From the NCBI GenBank assembly GCA_963942565.1, contig OZ012684.1, positions 93,239,375 to 93,303,374 of the forward strand: 64,000 bases of DNA, in the 5' to 3' direction. Made by a program: the position numbers and the translations under genes. Of this stretch, positions 1-13,615 are shown piece after piece (positions within the stretch are counted from its first letter, which is position 1; every line of letters starts with the position of its first letter). Origin of the DNA: Maea johnstoni. Taxonomy: Eukaryota; Annelida; Polychaeta; Spionida; Magelonidae. A model generated the notes under the pieces. The model searched no databases. It saw nothing but the letters and a program-made list of their open reading frames with translations, and had not been told where the DNA came from.

Positions 1-2167
1 AATAAGCTTCATGTCAATTAACCAAGCGCATGAAAGCGAACATCTTCATTTCGAAGATTTTAATCCTAAACTCCAGAAAGCCGTATCTGTTGATACACGG
101 ATTCCGTAACAGCAATTTGATTAGATTTAGCATCATTTTGAAATAAGCAAATGCTCTGGTAGCTGATCCAATACGCTTAGGGACGTCTGTTTCTTCGATT
201 ATATAAGACTAGCTCATATTGAGCTAAGCCTGCGATGGAAGTAATCTCATTTATAGGGAAATGAGGCTTGTTTGGAAGACCAATATACGAATGAGTGGAT
301 ATTGAACCATTTCGTCCAGTGGAAACATTCTACTATTACAACGCTAAGTGCCTTACGTCTGTTCTCAATGTGCTGGCTCCTACAGCATAACAGCTCATGA
401 CATCATTCCATAAAGGGTGCTCTGGATAAACAGCGCTGCTTCTATTTGGATAGCCTAGATTTCTAGGCTGTCATATGTATTTTTCTGCTATGTTTTTTCT
501 GTTACCATGCACCAAGAATTCTAGGTGGCCACAGTGGTCAATTCAATTTACACTTGTCTCACCAGGATTCAGTTTGAGTATGACCTAAAACCTATAGAGA
601 TCTGAGGATCAGGTGGTGCCATCTATCGGCTACCACACCTGGTACTACACCACACTACTTGGTAAGCATAGGAGGGGATGTCAAATTGTTATGTATGTAT
701 GCATGTATTTATGTGTTTATCCTTGGTACTGTAAAGCTTTAAATTCATATGGTATAACATTATTGGTATTCCTCTTTTCGCAGTGCAGCTATTGTTAGCG
801 GAACAATAGAGCAAGGTCTGTGCCAACTATAATGAAGTTAAATGCATCTCTATGACTAAAGTAAGATTTGTGATTACCCCTACATGTGTTACAGCTCTCC
901 CATTATTCACCGCTCTAATTACCGCATGGCGTACATCCCTATATACCTATCTATAATGCAGGTTTGCCCAGTACTGTTGTTCTGTGTTGTGAGGCCCCTG
1001 CTCCTGGCTCTGCCGCACATAAAGGCTGTGCAATAGAACCCTGTAACAGATGCTAGTTTATACGTATGACTTATAAGACATTGGTTATATACAATAGCGT
1101 GTTGCTGATTCCATATAAACACACTAACTCATACTGGCATACTTATTGAAAACCGCCGACATTTCTTTCCGGATATATGTCGAATTGCATGGCAGTCATT
1201 GGAAGTAGGGTTTGTCATTACATCTTTTGCAAAACACCGAAAGTCGACTCCCTTTCTCGCCGGGTTTGTTTTAATTTTGGGGTCCTAACAATGAACTTTG
1301 TGAACAGCGTTGTTAGAATCCCAATAAAATCTAATACTCTTTACCAAACCCCATATTATTAGTGCATTCCCGACCTAGCTGCACCCAGATACCTATAATA
1401 TCACATAGGCCTGTTCCTGACGTGCATCACAATTACACGACAGTTTGTCAAGTGTGAAATCAAGGAATGATTGTCGTAGATAAGGAATAACTGTCTCGTT
1501 AGAGTTTCTACAAGTCTTTGGTCATTCACTATCACTTAATGTCAGTTAGCTTTAGTACAGAACTACAGATATTACATATGTGTGCCTACCATAGCCACAA
1601 CGTATTTCAATGTAAGTTTGACAATAAAAGGAAGGTTACCGTTTACTGATGCATACCTGACGAGTTCACTCATGGCATCACCCATCATCATCAATGCTAT
1701 CTGGATACTATAGGATTGGCTTCATTATATTTGGTAAGTGTTTAAACGTGTTTCTTCGCTCTTGCAGAAACCACTTCAGAGCTGTGTATAGCACTTAACG
1801 CATCACGAGTCATTACATCTAATAACAGTGGCGTGTTTCTGCATTTAGTCAATAATATGGAATATTGACCAAGGAAGAGGCAGATATGTTGAGATGTTAA
1901 ACGTTAAAGCAACCAACTGATTGACCTAAAAAGCTATCCATACGTGTAATATGTTCTCAAATCTAAATGTTTTTGTTATATTTTCCAAAACCCTTATGAT
2001 AAATTCATCTATTTTAGATCAATAAATCCAATCCACATCCATATGGGAAATGTATGAAATGCACTTTACAACCAGACCACGTGTAGTCATTATGCCATGA
2101 CTATGAAGATGTGCTGCCCCCGCATCTCTTAAAGGACAATTACACCATGAATAAAACATAGGCTTGG

Positions 2168-2215
2168 TACACACTTGTCATCAGCAGCTACCTTACTGCT
2201 AATGACAAGTGTGTA
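2168..2215. repeat. 20-bp stem hairpin
   Basis: Two 20-nt arms (2168-2187 and 2196-2215) are reverse complements with one mismatch, separated by an 8-nt loop. The arms read TACACACTTGTCATCAGCAG on the left and its near-complement on the right. The whole hairpin is 48 nt, shorter than a typical animal pre-miRNA, so a tiny foldback element or a MITE remnant is as likely as a small RNA. Confidence 0.6.
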
Positions 2216-2815
2216 TCATGCAGCTTCAGACAAGCTATTAAAAGACTAAGATGGCCGCTTTCAGTAGCCCCCCATTTCTTGTGTGTTAGGGATGTGTTAA
2301 CACAGCACAATAGTTCTTGTATGAAGAATGGCATTGGTGGGAATTTGGATTCTACTAGAAAATACTCTAAGAAACTATTTGGGCCTATGTTTTGTTCATG
2401 GTGTAATTGTCGTTTAACGACACTGCTCTGGCGACTGCGAGGGCTGGTCGTCAGCGTGTCCTGCTCATGCTGGGACTACCCCTCAAGCAATTACTGCTGC
2501 TGCACGAGATGGGGACGTTCGCAACAACCTCTCATTTCAGAGCCACCATGTAGGACTTAATTAATTGGGAAAATCTTAATAGTTTTCTTGCCTGTACTCG
2601 TCTAATTATGATAGCGCTTGACTATCGACCTCTTGCCGGCAGCAGGTAAACAGAAGCGGGGCAGGTAGGCGGCGAAAGAGAGGAGGAAATAGCCTAGCAG
2701 GAAAGAGAAACTGTACACATTCCCATCCTCTGCCCTTCGGCAATTGATCTCGGCATCCATTGATCCATTCAGACTGCTTTGATGCCTGAGTAGCCAATAT
2801 ATACTCTCTCCAATG

Positions 2816-2890
2816 CAAGGTCGGGGTTCGAACCTAGCCCCCGCTACCTGAAAACTAAGTTACAAGTACCACTGGCTTTAAATGATTCGC
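2816..2890 (-). other. tRNA-like Pol III box A/box B pair, possible SINE remnant
   Basis: On the minus strand GGTTCGAACCC (2824-2834) matches the box B consensus. About 35 nt upstream, AGCCAGTGGT (2868-2877) resembles box A. The flanking bases do not form a proper T-arm or acceptor stem, so this is not a working tRNA gene. A decayed tRNA-derived SINE head is possible, and chance cannot be excluded. Confidence 0.25.
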
Positions 2891-5273
2891 TGTTTTCCAA
2901 GTTACTCGACTTCCTCCTCCATTACAAATGCCTAGTCACCGAAGAGCATTCCACATCTAACTCCAAATCATCCTTATCCCTTTTCATCAGATCAACGGCT
3001 GCTCAATGCAGCTAGCTGACGCCCGTCAAGCCAACACGTTATCTTCAAATACCTCAATGTTATTTTGCCAAAATTGCTTTGGTTGTTCTCGTGTTATAAA
3101 CCCATGCGAAATTGATACAAATGGTCTGTAGCGATTTGCTCGTATGAATAGAAGTGCAGAATGTCTATTAAACTTTCTATACCAATAACATTGATAGATT
3201 GAAATGAGCAGATAATAATATTAACTACAATTCTTATACTACCATTGTTCTTTTCTTTACTAATGTTTGTTCATATATCAGACATAAGTTTTGTATCATG
3301 TATGATTTTGTATTACTCACGATACGAGTCAATATGCATACACTACAAAACGCTACAGCGCTCGTACTTACAGAATTCTCAATGCCAAGAGATCAAATAT
3401 GGCGATTCTTATGCTTCCATTGCGTTAACAATTTCTGTTCCTATTACGGCTCGTCGCACCATGACGGAGTGGAAATCCCGACTGCGGATATATCTCAACC
3501 TACCTGTTGTAAAGCTAGCCCAAACAGCACCTCACATTACAGCCCATCTATAAACTAGACAGGTTTCTCTGCTTCTTAACTACCAGGTTTCAACCCATCA
3601 GCATAACATCATTCCTATCAAGAAATGCCCAAACTAAACGGTGGTCTTTGACGCAGGTTAGTGTAACACTAGATATGTAGAGGACCTGTCTTTATATACA
3701 GAAGGCCTCATCGTAATTTTGGCAGCAGAGTTAATCAGCAGGTCGATGTAGGAGTAGGGAGGAGGAGGAGTAGGAGTACCTTTACTATATACAGGAGGTC
3801 TCTTGGACAGGTTTGACTGACATTCCTCTCCTCTTGCCGTGACAGTGGATGCAGCAGCAGGAGAGTGACAGGCGCACTGTGTCCTGGTGCCCGGCTGCCA
3901 CTGCCTCCACAACCAACATACCGTGACGGAACCCCGAGATGGAGATTATGTTAATCTGAGAGATTAAAATGCCAGCCAGCATTGCGCTCCAATTAATTCA
4001 GGGATCAAGCGCCGGAGATTCATCTTGCCGCTCAGAAATTGCATGACACGGGAAGCAATAATGATCAGTGTTGCTAGGCAATCCAGGCATTGAGAAATGC
4101 CAAAATAACATCGCGGGTTGACCAGGTGCGTCTTCTCGCGTGATCTTGGTATTCTACGAGATCTAATTGCTCCACGGCAGCCTGTGCAGGGAATGAGTAT
4201 TTACTCAGCAAGAGTCCATCTCAACAAGGCGCCAGCTTCACAGACGGAAGTCCAATGTGGCCGTGCCGCGGACATTTAACTCTAGCTAACCACCTGTCCA
4301 CTCTGATATATAGTGCGGCTAACTCAGCCAACGTGAGCAACCCCGCAAGCTTAGGGGCACACCCTACCGGCTTGCTCAATGGTGTGCAATAGGGGCCGGC
4401 ACCTCCCGGGGAATCATTAAGCTGGTGTGGCACCCTGCTCGCCTTGTAAAAGAAAAGGGATGTGTGGATCTGTCTATGGATACCATGCATCTAAAAGATC
4501 TCTTAGTCCTGTTTTGATCTGAAGGCTCTGCTCTTACCCTTTTCTTCTTTCACTTAGAATCGCTATGTTTGTCATTGTTTTTCAACAATAACAAAGGGCC
4601 ACTATTCGGTAATGGTTTATGGCACTAAATGGCCTTTGTGTGTCGATGTGCCTTTAAACCCTCATTCATTCCAACGTGAGCACAAACTTCAGGACTGCAC
4701 TAGTAGCGGCTGTGAGAGGCTATACCTCTCGCTCGAACCAGTCTCTGTTGAATAACACCTGTCCGTATCATTGTACATAATCGTTATACCGTTATATATC
4801 AGGCTGTCTTTTAAAACAATATGTACAGTTTAATTTGGTGTACAAGTCTTTTTTCTAAAATGTTTATACTAATTGTCTACAACTCTAGGGCATCTCAAAA
4901 ATCATAAGCATTACAATCCAGAAAGCTGGGCAAATCGACATCGTTCATGATCCGGTAACCTTTATTAAACAGGTACCTGTAAAAGGGTATCTGTGCGAGT
5001 AAGATATTGCCCTGACTCTTCTACAATTAAGCTAGGAACTTAGATGACCAAACACAAGGCTAGGAATGAAAGCAAAGAGGACAGGACTGCAGGAGTGTGG
5101 ACCGACTCACTCACCCCGCGAGATCGACTTCGTGCCAGACTACACATTGGCGCATCTCAAGTTCATTTTGCGATAGCTAGTTCGGGCAATACACTGGAAC
5201 TATAATGCAGGCTTATAAGTGAGGTGATTAGTGACAAACAATATCATTATGAAGCTCCGTGTAGTGAACTGAC

Positions 5274-5289
5274 ACGTCTCGCGAGACGT
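5274..5289. promoter_or_regulatory. Palindromic TCTCGCGAGA element
   Basis: The 16-bp perfect palindrome ACGTCTCGCGAGACGT contains TCTCGCGAGA (5277-5286), the known binding motif of BANP at CpG-rich animal promoters. A further CGCGAGA lies about 260 bp downstream. No TATA box or first exon was recognised beside it, so a promoter role is only suggested. Confidence 0.3.
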
Positions 5290-5799
5290 CGTACGAGACT
5301 TTCCGCGGAATGCAGGATTAGACCAAAGGATTGTTTTGACATATCGGGAAATTGTCAAGATATAGACATAAAGGAAATTAGAAGTTTACACCACGATTAT
5401 ATGCAGTCCTATACCACAAGAGCTCGTATACGATTAGGAACTGCAAGCCGAGCAAATATCCTCTTCCTGCGAGAACTTACACGAGACTTTGCTGAATGAG
5501 ATGCATGGTCACGAGATTATGACGTGACTCATATCGCGAGAACTGGAGTGGAGAAAGCAGGGACTGAGCTATTTCTGCCGTGTGTCATATGGCAGACTGT
5601 TAGGTGATTCGCTTCCTGCACTTTATAAACAACTTGTTTTTACTGCTTTTCATTTTTGTTATTTTAGCCTTCTCGTCTTCCTGCCAACTCTCTTGAGTTT
5701 CCAAAAGTAATAGCACTAAGAGACGTCTGTGCACAGATCTGAAGTGAATAAGGGAAAGAGAATTCAACAATCCCTTCGCGGTGTCTGAATAAAAATATC

Positions 5800-5983
5800 C
5801 TCTTTAAGTACATAGCAGAAAAAATGGGCCTGAATTTCTACAAATGCAATACTTATTGGCCACATTTCGCAAGTTACTCAAGTTAAAGCGCGATTGCACT
5901 TTGTTTTGTATCTATACTTATTAATGTTTACTTTCAAATGTATATGTATTTTATGCACAGTCATAGTCAATAAACACACGCAC

Positions 5984-5984
<1 letters not shown>
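5800..5984 (+). mobile_element. LINE-type 3' terminus (non-coding tail)
   Basis: The stretch ends in AGTCATAGTCAATAAACAC and runs directly into an (AT)n tract. The same pattern, a short hairpin then G(T/C)CAATAAA then a microsatellite, recurs elsewhere in the window, once beside LINE coding sequence (46.7 kb, minus strand). I infer the 3' UTR end of a truncated non-LTR retrotransposon. No coding part is recognised here, and the left limit is approximate. Confidence 0.45.
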
Positions 5985-6048
<64 letters not shown>

Positions 6049-6091
6049 TATATATTCATATATATATTCATATATATATATATATATATTC

Positions 6092-6170
<79 letters not shown>

Positions 6171-6201
6171 TATATACATATATATATACATATATATATA
6201 C

Positions 6202-6298
<97 letters not shown>
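5985..6298. repeat. (AT)n microsatellite with TATTCATA/TACATA variants
   Basis: About 310 bp of AT dinucleotides, interrupted by periodic ATTCAT and TACATATA units. It begins exactly at the putative LINE 3' end and may have grown from that element's tail. Open frames across it (Tyr-Ile repeats) are artefacts. Confidence 0.95.
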
Positions 6299-8398
6299 CT
6301 TGGCTTGCCCCTAAAGAGTCCCAAACAACTGCAGCAACTGTAGGAAATATCCCACTACAACTGGCTGTGTGTCGAGACGTGTACCATGTCAATGTTTGTT
6401 TATCTCTATACCAGCCCCAAACAGCAGATTCCAAGCGCTGTGTAACAGGCAGGTCCCCTTACCACCCTTGGCGGCGTGTAGGTGTGCCACAGCTGTAGCT
6501 ATACCGTACTAAGCTACAGGCACTCGTCATTATCTCTAGCGGCAAATGCGTAGGGCAGATCCGATGAGTGTTTTCCATTCCTTAGAAGTGATTCATACGT
6601 GATATCTATAACATAGATACTACGTGGATACAGTATGTCAATTCTGGTCTCATACTCATCTAGCCTCCTCCCAGGCCAGATCTAAATATCATCCATTGTG
6701 GATAGATGGCACTGCGGTATACTAGGAGGGTAGTTTATTACCATTACAACGCCCTCGTGCGGCCATTGTGTGAACTAAATGGCCAACAGCTGTAGGCCAC
6801 ATGTATCTATCTAGTATAGGTTCTGGCATACATTGATATATAAAAAAGTAAATCACACTAAAGCCTAGTAGCTAGGCTAATACTCATCCATATTATGTAA
6901 TGAGATATATACACACGTATAGAGGAAAATAATGAACAGAAGTTCGCGTGGCTTGGTGAATGCATTATTCATTCAACCTGTGGGAGAGGCAACTGAATAT
7001 TATTTATATCCCATTTAACATTTTAGCACATTAAGAGAAACACAGACTATTGCGCCTACATCCTGAGCCTATCCTTTCACACAGTACGGCGGAAAGGGAT
7101 TCCTGGGTGCAATGATAATTACGATAATAGAGGTCGATCAATATTCCTCTACCCAATATCTTCACAAGTGCTTTTATAAAGAAGATGGATCGTTACAGCA
7201 CTTTGAGGGAGGGGGCTCATGGGTTTATAATGAGTAGACATAAGGAAAGACGAGTAATCCTGCTGTAAATGTGTCACCTTTCAGCTACTGTAATTAACGT
7301 GGTATTAACACAAACCTGCAGCCACTTAGCTGTCTGGCAACTAACATGACACCAGTGGCAACCATAGAGCGGCTGTATGTTGAGAGCAGGGAATCCAGCC
7401 ATGAGAGCGCTCTCTGAGAGTACATGTTACATACTGTGCTTGCACTCATCTCAGAGAGTATCCATTAGCAGTCAATGAAGATCCATACTGTCTCATAGGC
7501 AGCGTGTGTACACATACCTCAGACCAGGCCGCCGCCGCACACAGTCCGCGGCGAGGGGCTCGACAAATAGTGAGTAGTTCCATCAAGCAAGCCTCGGGGA
7601 CCGGGTCGGCAAATGTGCATCCAAAACAAGATGTAATTGGCTTATGTTAAGCTCAACCCCCACTGCCTATGAACATCATTTGAATTATGAATTGCATTAC
7701 AGATTAAATGACATCATAGGCATTTGGTAGTTAATTGAATTAGTGTTGATAAATATAGCATTGTGCATATTTGCTGCAATTGCAAATCAAATCAAATGTC
7801 GAAGTTAATTAGAGAAGTTGCCTGTCGATACCATTACGTAACTTTATGAGATAATCTGGATGGAGTTATATCCCCAAGCATTAATGAAAGGTACACCTAC
7901 ATATTGTTTCAACAATGAGACAAGCTACCTTACAGATTCAGCGTAACATGATATAGCCTATGTTGTTAACATTCAATTGGCAGAGTTTTGACTCTGGTCC
8001 CCTTTGAAGCACTGGTGTTAAGCGGGCTCTCTGAACAGAAGACCCATGTAATGGCTGACGAGTCTGTGAACTTCCAATCCCTGGCGGTACATAATCTCTC
8101 TCTATACACTCAAACCTAAAGACCTTTTAGGGTTGCCTTGTTTACGTCTCCAGGCCTTGTTTTTGCTGACGGGCTGAAAGTTAAGCGTCGCACCATGTGT
8201 CACTGCCGAGGCCCCAGACACACACCTCAGCTATTTTAAAACAGTCATACACTACTGCAGTCAGAGACAAACACTCATGCCATACATCTTAGAAGTACAT
8301 AGTGATCATACCTTGCCAACACTCTGTTTATACATCACCCGTAGCACTCACAGGGACATGACGGCATGGCTCTGGCATGTGTGCTAAAATACTGTGTG

Positions 8399-8400
<2 letters not shown>
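6299..8400. other. Unassigned non-coding DNA
   Basis: No coding sequence, RNA gene or structured repeat was recognised. A modestly GC-rich patch lies near 7530-7570, but no promoter or exon could be supported. Confidence 0.6.

Positions 8401-8451
<51 letters not shown>
8401..8451. repeat. (GA)n microsatellite
   Basis: About 25 uninterrupted GA dinucleotides. Frames through it on the minus strand give Leu-Ser repeats and are not genes. Confidence 0.95.
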
Positions 8452-8456
<5 letters not shown>

Positions 8457-9342
8457 CTGGGCACAGACCGAGCATAGGACGTAGCGAGTGTTTAAATCTT
8501 TCCATATCCCGTATAGTTTGAATTCCAATGTCGCTCCATGCTGCATGGCATTGACGTACAGTGGGTGGACGACTGCCCCTGTCAGAGTGAAATACCAACA
8601 CATTCCACCACACGCAAACACATCAATTAGGGGCTCAATAATGCTTCCTTCCATCTCTCTCTCATGTGGGACCTCCCAGCACTCATCATATACCTATACG
8701 TCGTCATCCCAAATCCTCTCCGATTCCCTGCTGACATTTGTCTCGTTCGTGCAAGCAGTAATTTCTCCAGCTAGCCGCAGCCCTGGGAGACGCGTTAGAT
8801 CCTATACGATAGACTGGCTACTCAAGACGCACGCACTTTGAGGGATGACTATGTATTGTCGCCGTGGATGATTATATCGGAGAGCGAACAGGAATATTAA
8901 GCTATCTGGGAGCTAAATCAACAGGCAATGTTTCAGTGGGCTCCTGGGAGCATTACTATGGCTTACAGAACGTGTCAACAGAACAGTCGAGGATAGGTTA
9001 TCACATAAACATGTGGAACAATTGAAAGTGGCGAACCGGCAGAAGTTCACATCCGGACCCCAATAATCACCTTTCTAGGCCACGAAGTGTTTTTTCTTCA
9101 AATAAGTCACCCATATGTATCTATTGGTTTTTTACACTTTACACGATATTATGTGATAGCCATCTTCTTTCTGTGAATACCCGTTAGCTTAAAGACATTC
9201 AATTAACACATAGCATCAAGTATTCTTTGAATAATATAATCAATATCAGTATGAATTTCTGTATAACTCACTATATACCTGTTTAGCATTCGTACTAATC
9301 ATTGTACATATGTTATATTTACTTCACCAACAATATAGAGTA
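8452..9342. other. Unassigned non-coding DNA
   Basis: A 117-codon plus-strand frame covers part of this stretch (8488-8841) but shows no domain, signal peptide or splice support. I see no gene. Confidence 0.55.
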
Positions 9343-10036
<694 letters not shown>

Positions 10037-10058
10037 AGTATTATCATTATTATTATTA

Positions 10059-10113
<55 letters not shown>

Positions 10114-10152
10114 CATCATCATCATTATCATCATCATCATTATTATTATTAT

Positions 10153-10206
<54 letters not shown>
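10037..10206. repeat. Compound trinucleotide microsatellite (ATT)n(ATC)n(ATT)n(TAG)n
   Basis: About 170 bp of trinucleotide repeat changing in blocks from ATT to ATC, back to ATT and then to TAG. The block order shows point changes spread by slippage. The poly-Leu, poly-Val and poly-Ile frames over it are artefacts. Confidence 0.95.
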
Positions 10207-10280
10207 CACTGCCTCACACATAACTAGATTGGGATCACTTATTTCTCTATCGACTCTTTTTGAATCAACTGCAGAGAATA

Positions 10281-10299
10281 TCCCCCCCCCCCCCCCCCC
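10281..10299. repeat. Poly-C run
   Basis: A homopolymer of 18-19 C. Its length is likely unstable in sequencing and assembly. Confidence 0.9.
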
Positions 10300-11070
10300 G
10301 CCTGTGTTTTAACACCATCAGTTCCAGACCCACATATCGTTCCACAGTCCCAGCATTCTGGGTTTGGCCGTTCCGCCTTTTCTGCAGTACCAATGAACCC
10401 TGCATTGTTTTATGTATGCCTCGCATTCATACCACTGCTGTTTCTACCCACAATAGAGACAAGATAAGCAATTACACCATCCATTATTAATGACGGCAGC
10501 TGGTCTTCAGGGGCCTCATATACTCATATTGCATCGGAGTGAATCTATTGACAAAGAAAATATATGAATGGAACATTAGGGGAATTGCATTTTATTTTCA
10601 TCGCATACGTATATGTCATAATGACCGCGCCGCCCGATGGTGCCCTGGTGGCAGGAATGAGACTCAGCACTGGTCTTCTCTTGTTACCTATAGGTAGACC
10701 TCACAGGCTGCACCTTTGCCTGGAGGCACTGCTGCTGCTGCTTCTTGTGTTTATCCCACAGCTACAAGGACAAGTACATACTGAAGTGGTAACTTGGAGC
10801 ACCAATAGGCGTACGTTAGCGACCTGGTGCTGCCTATTTATAACCAATCAACATGAATCACTACCGCCCTATACAGCCACCTGGCAATCCCAGTTATGCA
10901 TAACCTAGCTTATGTATATCTCTGATAAAAAAGTCAAGATAATGCATCTCATTTCTAATGAATACACCCAAGGGTCTTACAATTGGAAAGGCGAATGTTT
11001 TTAAAACTTAGTATGTTGGACAGATATCCTAAAGTTTTCGTTTTATAAACGCATATACTTGTATTGTATT
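10300..11070. other. Unassigned non-coding DNA with one Leu-rich frame
   Basis: A plus-strand frame at 10564-10908 contains a hydrophobic run (LLLLLLVFIPQLQG) that looks signal-like but is encoded by a CTG-rich stretch. There is no supporting domain or clear splice donor, so I do not call a gene. Confidence 0.5.
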
Positions 11071-11075
11071 GTATG

Positions 11076-11170
11076 TTTATTGACTGCGCACAATGGCGCA
11101 AAATCACAAATACAAATAAAGTAAAACATATAAATAAATAAAACAAGTATTAACCTAATATAAACTAAAT
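11076..11170 (-). mobile_element. LINE-type 3' terminus (non-coding tail)
   Basis: On the minus strand a perfect TGCGC...GCGCA stem-loop is followed by AGTCAATAAAC and a short (ATACA)n tail at 11050-11083. This matches the 3' architecture seen next to LINE coding sequence at 46.7 kb. I infer a heavily 5'-truncated non-LTR retrotransposon or a SINE using the same tail. No protein remains. Confidence 0.5.
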
Positions 11171-11179
11171 AAAGAACAG

Positions 11180-11300
11180 AGACACTGAAGAAAAGAAAAC
11201 GATGCAGAAGAAGAAGAGGAAGAAGAAAAGAAAAAGATGCAGAAGAAGAAGATGAGAAGAAGAAGAAAAAGAAGAAGAAGAAGAAACAGAAGATAAAGGA
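11180..11300. repeat. GAA/AAG-rich low-complexity tract
   Basis: Purine-rich imperfect AAG/AGA repeats of about 110 bp sit immediately upstream of the 76-bp minisatellite. Its units also contain GAAAGAAAG, so this may be an ancestral or degenerate edge of the array. Confidence 0.85.
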
Positions 11301-11356
11301 GTCGAAGAAGGAGAGCAACAACAATGACAACGTCGATGACGACGGTACATGCTGGT

Positions 11357-13615
11357 AGGATGATAACAGCGAGAGAGGAGGAAAGAAAGAAAGGGAAGAA
11401 ATGCGTAGATGAGTTTTTAGTAGACACTCTCTAGGATGATAACGGCGAGAGAGGAGGAAAGAAAGGGAAGAAATGCGTGGATGAGTTTTTAGTAGGCACT
11501 CTCTAGGATGATAACGGCGAGAGAGGAGGAAAGAAAGGGAAGAAATGCGTGGATGAGTTTTTAGTAGGCACTCTCTAGGATGATAACGGCGAGAGAGGAG
11601 GAAAGAAAGAAAGGGAAGAAATGCGTGGATGAGTTTTTAGTAGACACTCTCTAGGATGATAACGGCGAGAGAGGATGAAAGAAAGGGAAGAAATGCGTAG
11701 ATGAGTTTTTAGTAGACACTCTCTAGGATGATAACGGCGAGAGAGGAGGAAAGAAAGAAAGGGAAGAAATGCGTGGATGAGTTTTTAGTAGACACTCTCT
11801 AGGATGATAACGGCGAGAGAGGATGAAAGAAAGGGAAGAAATGCGTGGATGAGTTTTTAGTAGACACTCTCTAGGATGATAACGGCGAGAGAGGAGGAAA
11901 GAAAGGGAAGAAATGCGTGGATGAGTTTTTAGTAGACACTCTCTAGGATGATAACGGCGAGAGAGGATGAAAGAAAGGGAAGAAATGCGTGGATGAGTTT
12001 TTAGTAGACACTCTCTAGGATGATAACGGCGGGAGAGGATGAAAGAAAGGGAAGAAAATGCGTGGATGAGTTTTTAGTAGACACTCTCTAGGATGATAAC
12101 GGCGGGAGAGGATGAAAGAAAGGGAAGAAATGCGTGGATGAGTTTTTAGTAGACACTCTCTAGGATGATAACGGCGAGAGAGGAGGAAAGAAAGAAAGGG
12201 AAGAAAATGTGTGGATGAGTTTTTAGTAGACACTCTCTAGGATGATAACGGCGGGAGAGGAGGAAAGAAAGAAAGGGAAGAAATGCAAATGATGAGATTT
12301 TAGTAGACACTCTCTAGGATGATAACGGCGAGAGAGGAGGAAAGAAAGAAATGGAAGAAAATGCGTGGATGAGTTTTTAGTAGACACTCTCTAGGATGAT
12401 AACGGCGAGAGAGGAGGAAAGAAAGAAAGAGAAGAAATGCGTGGATGAGTCTTTAGTAGACACTCTCTAGGATGATAACGGCGAGAGAGGAGGAAAGAAA
12501 GAAAGGGAAGAAAATGCGTGGATGAGTTTTTAGTAGGCACTCTCTAGGATAATAACGGCGAGAGAGGAGGAAAGAAAGAAATGGAAGAAAATGCTTGGAT
12601 GAGTTTTTAGTAGGCACTCTCTAGGATGATAACGGCGAGAGAGGAGGAAAGAAAGAAAGGGAAGAAAATGCGTGGATGAGTTTTAAGTAGGCACTCTCTA
12701 GGATAATAACGGCGAGAGAGGAGGAAAGAAAGAAATGGAAGAAAATGCGTGGATGAGTTTTAAGTAGGCACTCTCTAGGATAATAACGGCGAGAGAGGAG
12801 GAAAGAAAGAAATGGAAGAAAATGCGTGGATGAGTTTTTAGTAGGCACTCTCTAGGATGATTATGGCGAGAGAGGAGGAAAGAAAGAAATGGAAGAAAAT
12901 GCGTGGATGAGTTTTTAGTAGGCACTCTCTAGGATGATAACGGCGAGAGAGGAGGAAAGAAAGAAATGGAAGAAAATGCGTGGATGAGTTTTTAGTAGAC
13001 ACTCTCTAGGATGATAACGGCGAGAGAGGAGGAAAGAAAGAAAGGGAAGAAATGTGTGGATGAGTTTTTAGTAGACACTCTCTAGGATGATAACGGCGAG
13101 AGAGGAGGAAAGAAAGAAAGGGAAGAAATGCGTGGATGAGTTTTTAGTAGACACTCTCTAGGATGATAACGGCGAGAGAGGAGGAAAGAAAGAAATGGAA
13201 GAAATGCGTGGATGAGTTTTTAGTAGACACTCTCTAGGATGATAACGGCGAGAGAGGAGGAAAGAAAGAAAGGGAAGAAATGCGTGGATGAGTTTTTAGT
13301 AGACACTCTCTAGGATGATAACAGCGAGAGAGGAGGAAAGAAAGAAAGGGAAGAAAATGCGTGGATGAGTTTTTAGTAGGCACTCTCTAGGATAATAACG
13401 GCGAGAGAGGAGGAAAGAAAGAAATGGAAGAAATGCGTGGATGAGTTTTTAGTAGACACTCTCTAGGATGATAACGGCGAGAGAGGAGGAAAGAAAGAAA
13501 GGGAAGAAATGCGTGGATGAGTTTTAAGTAGACACTCTCTAGGATGATAACGGCGAGAGAGGAGGAAAGAAAGAAAGGGAAGAAATGCGTGGATGAGTTT
13601 TAAGTAGGCACTCTC
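11357..13615. repeat. Minisatellite, 73-77 bp unit, about 30 copies
   Basis: Each unit reads AGGATGATAACGGCGAGAG, then a purine-rich stretch with one or two extra GAAA steps, then ATGCGTGGATGAGTTTTTAG and TAG(A/G)CACTCTCT. Length variants of 73 and 77 bp come from the GAAA step number. Variants occur in runs: units with GGCACT and AATGGAAG cluster at about 12.5-12.96 kb, whereas GACACT with AAGGGAAG dominates elsewhere. This is the expected footprint of local unit amplification. Open frames in the array are by-products. Confidence 0.95.

Larger units (their letters stand above)
1..5984. other. Unassigned non-coding DNA
   Basis: No open frame in this stretch resembles a known protein, and none has splice signals that would make it a convincing exon. 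The only structures I can point to are a short hairpin near 2.2 kb, a degenerate tRNA-like promoter pair near 2.85 kb, a TCTCGCGAGA palindrome near 5.28 kb and a LINE-type 3' terminus just before 5985. The longest frames (about 100 codons) have no recognisable composition or motifs. Distal exons or enhancers could be hidden here. Confidence 0.6.

Noticed and set aside
2816-2890. A functional tRNA gene
   Set aside because: Box B is good, but acceptor, D and anticodon stems cannot be drawn.
5894-6434. Tyr-Ile repeat frames over AT microsatellites, also near 9.3, 45.7 and 51.8 kb
   Set aside because: Pure (AT)n lacks stops in two frames, which creates false ORFs.
10564-10908. Secreted protein exon from a Leu-rich frame
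   Set aside because: The hydrophobic run comes from CTG repeats, and no clean donor or cleavage site accompanies it.
12015-12925. Minus-strand Ser/Phe-rich frames in the minisatellite as repeat proteins
   Set aside because: Units differ by 4-bp steps that break the frame; there is no start context or conserved peptide.
11357-13615. CRISPR-like array
   Set aside because: Units are contiguous with no unique spacers, and the genome is eukaryotic; it is a minisatellite.
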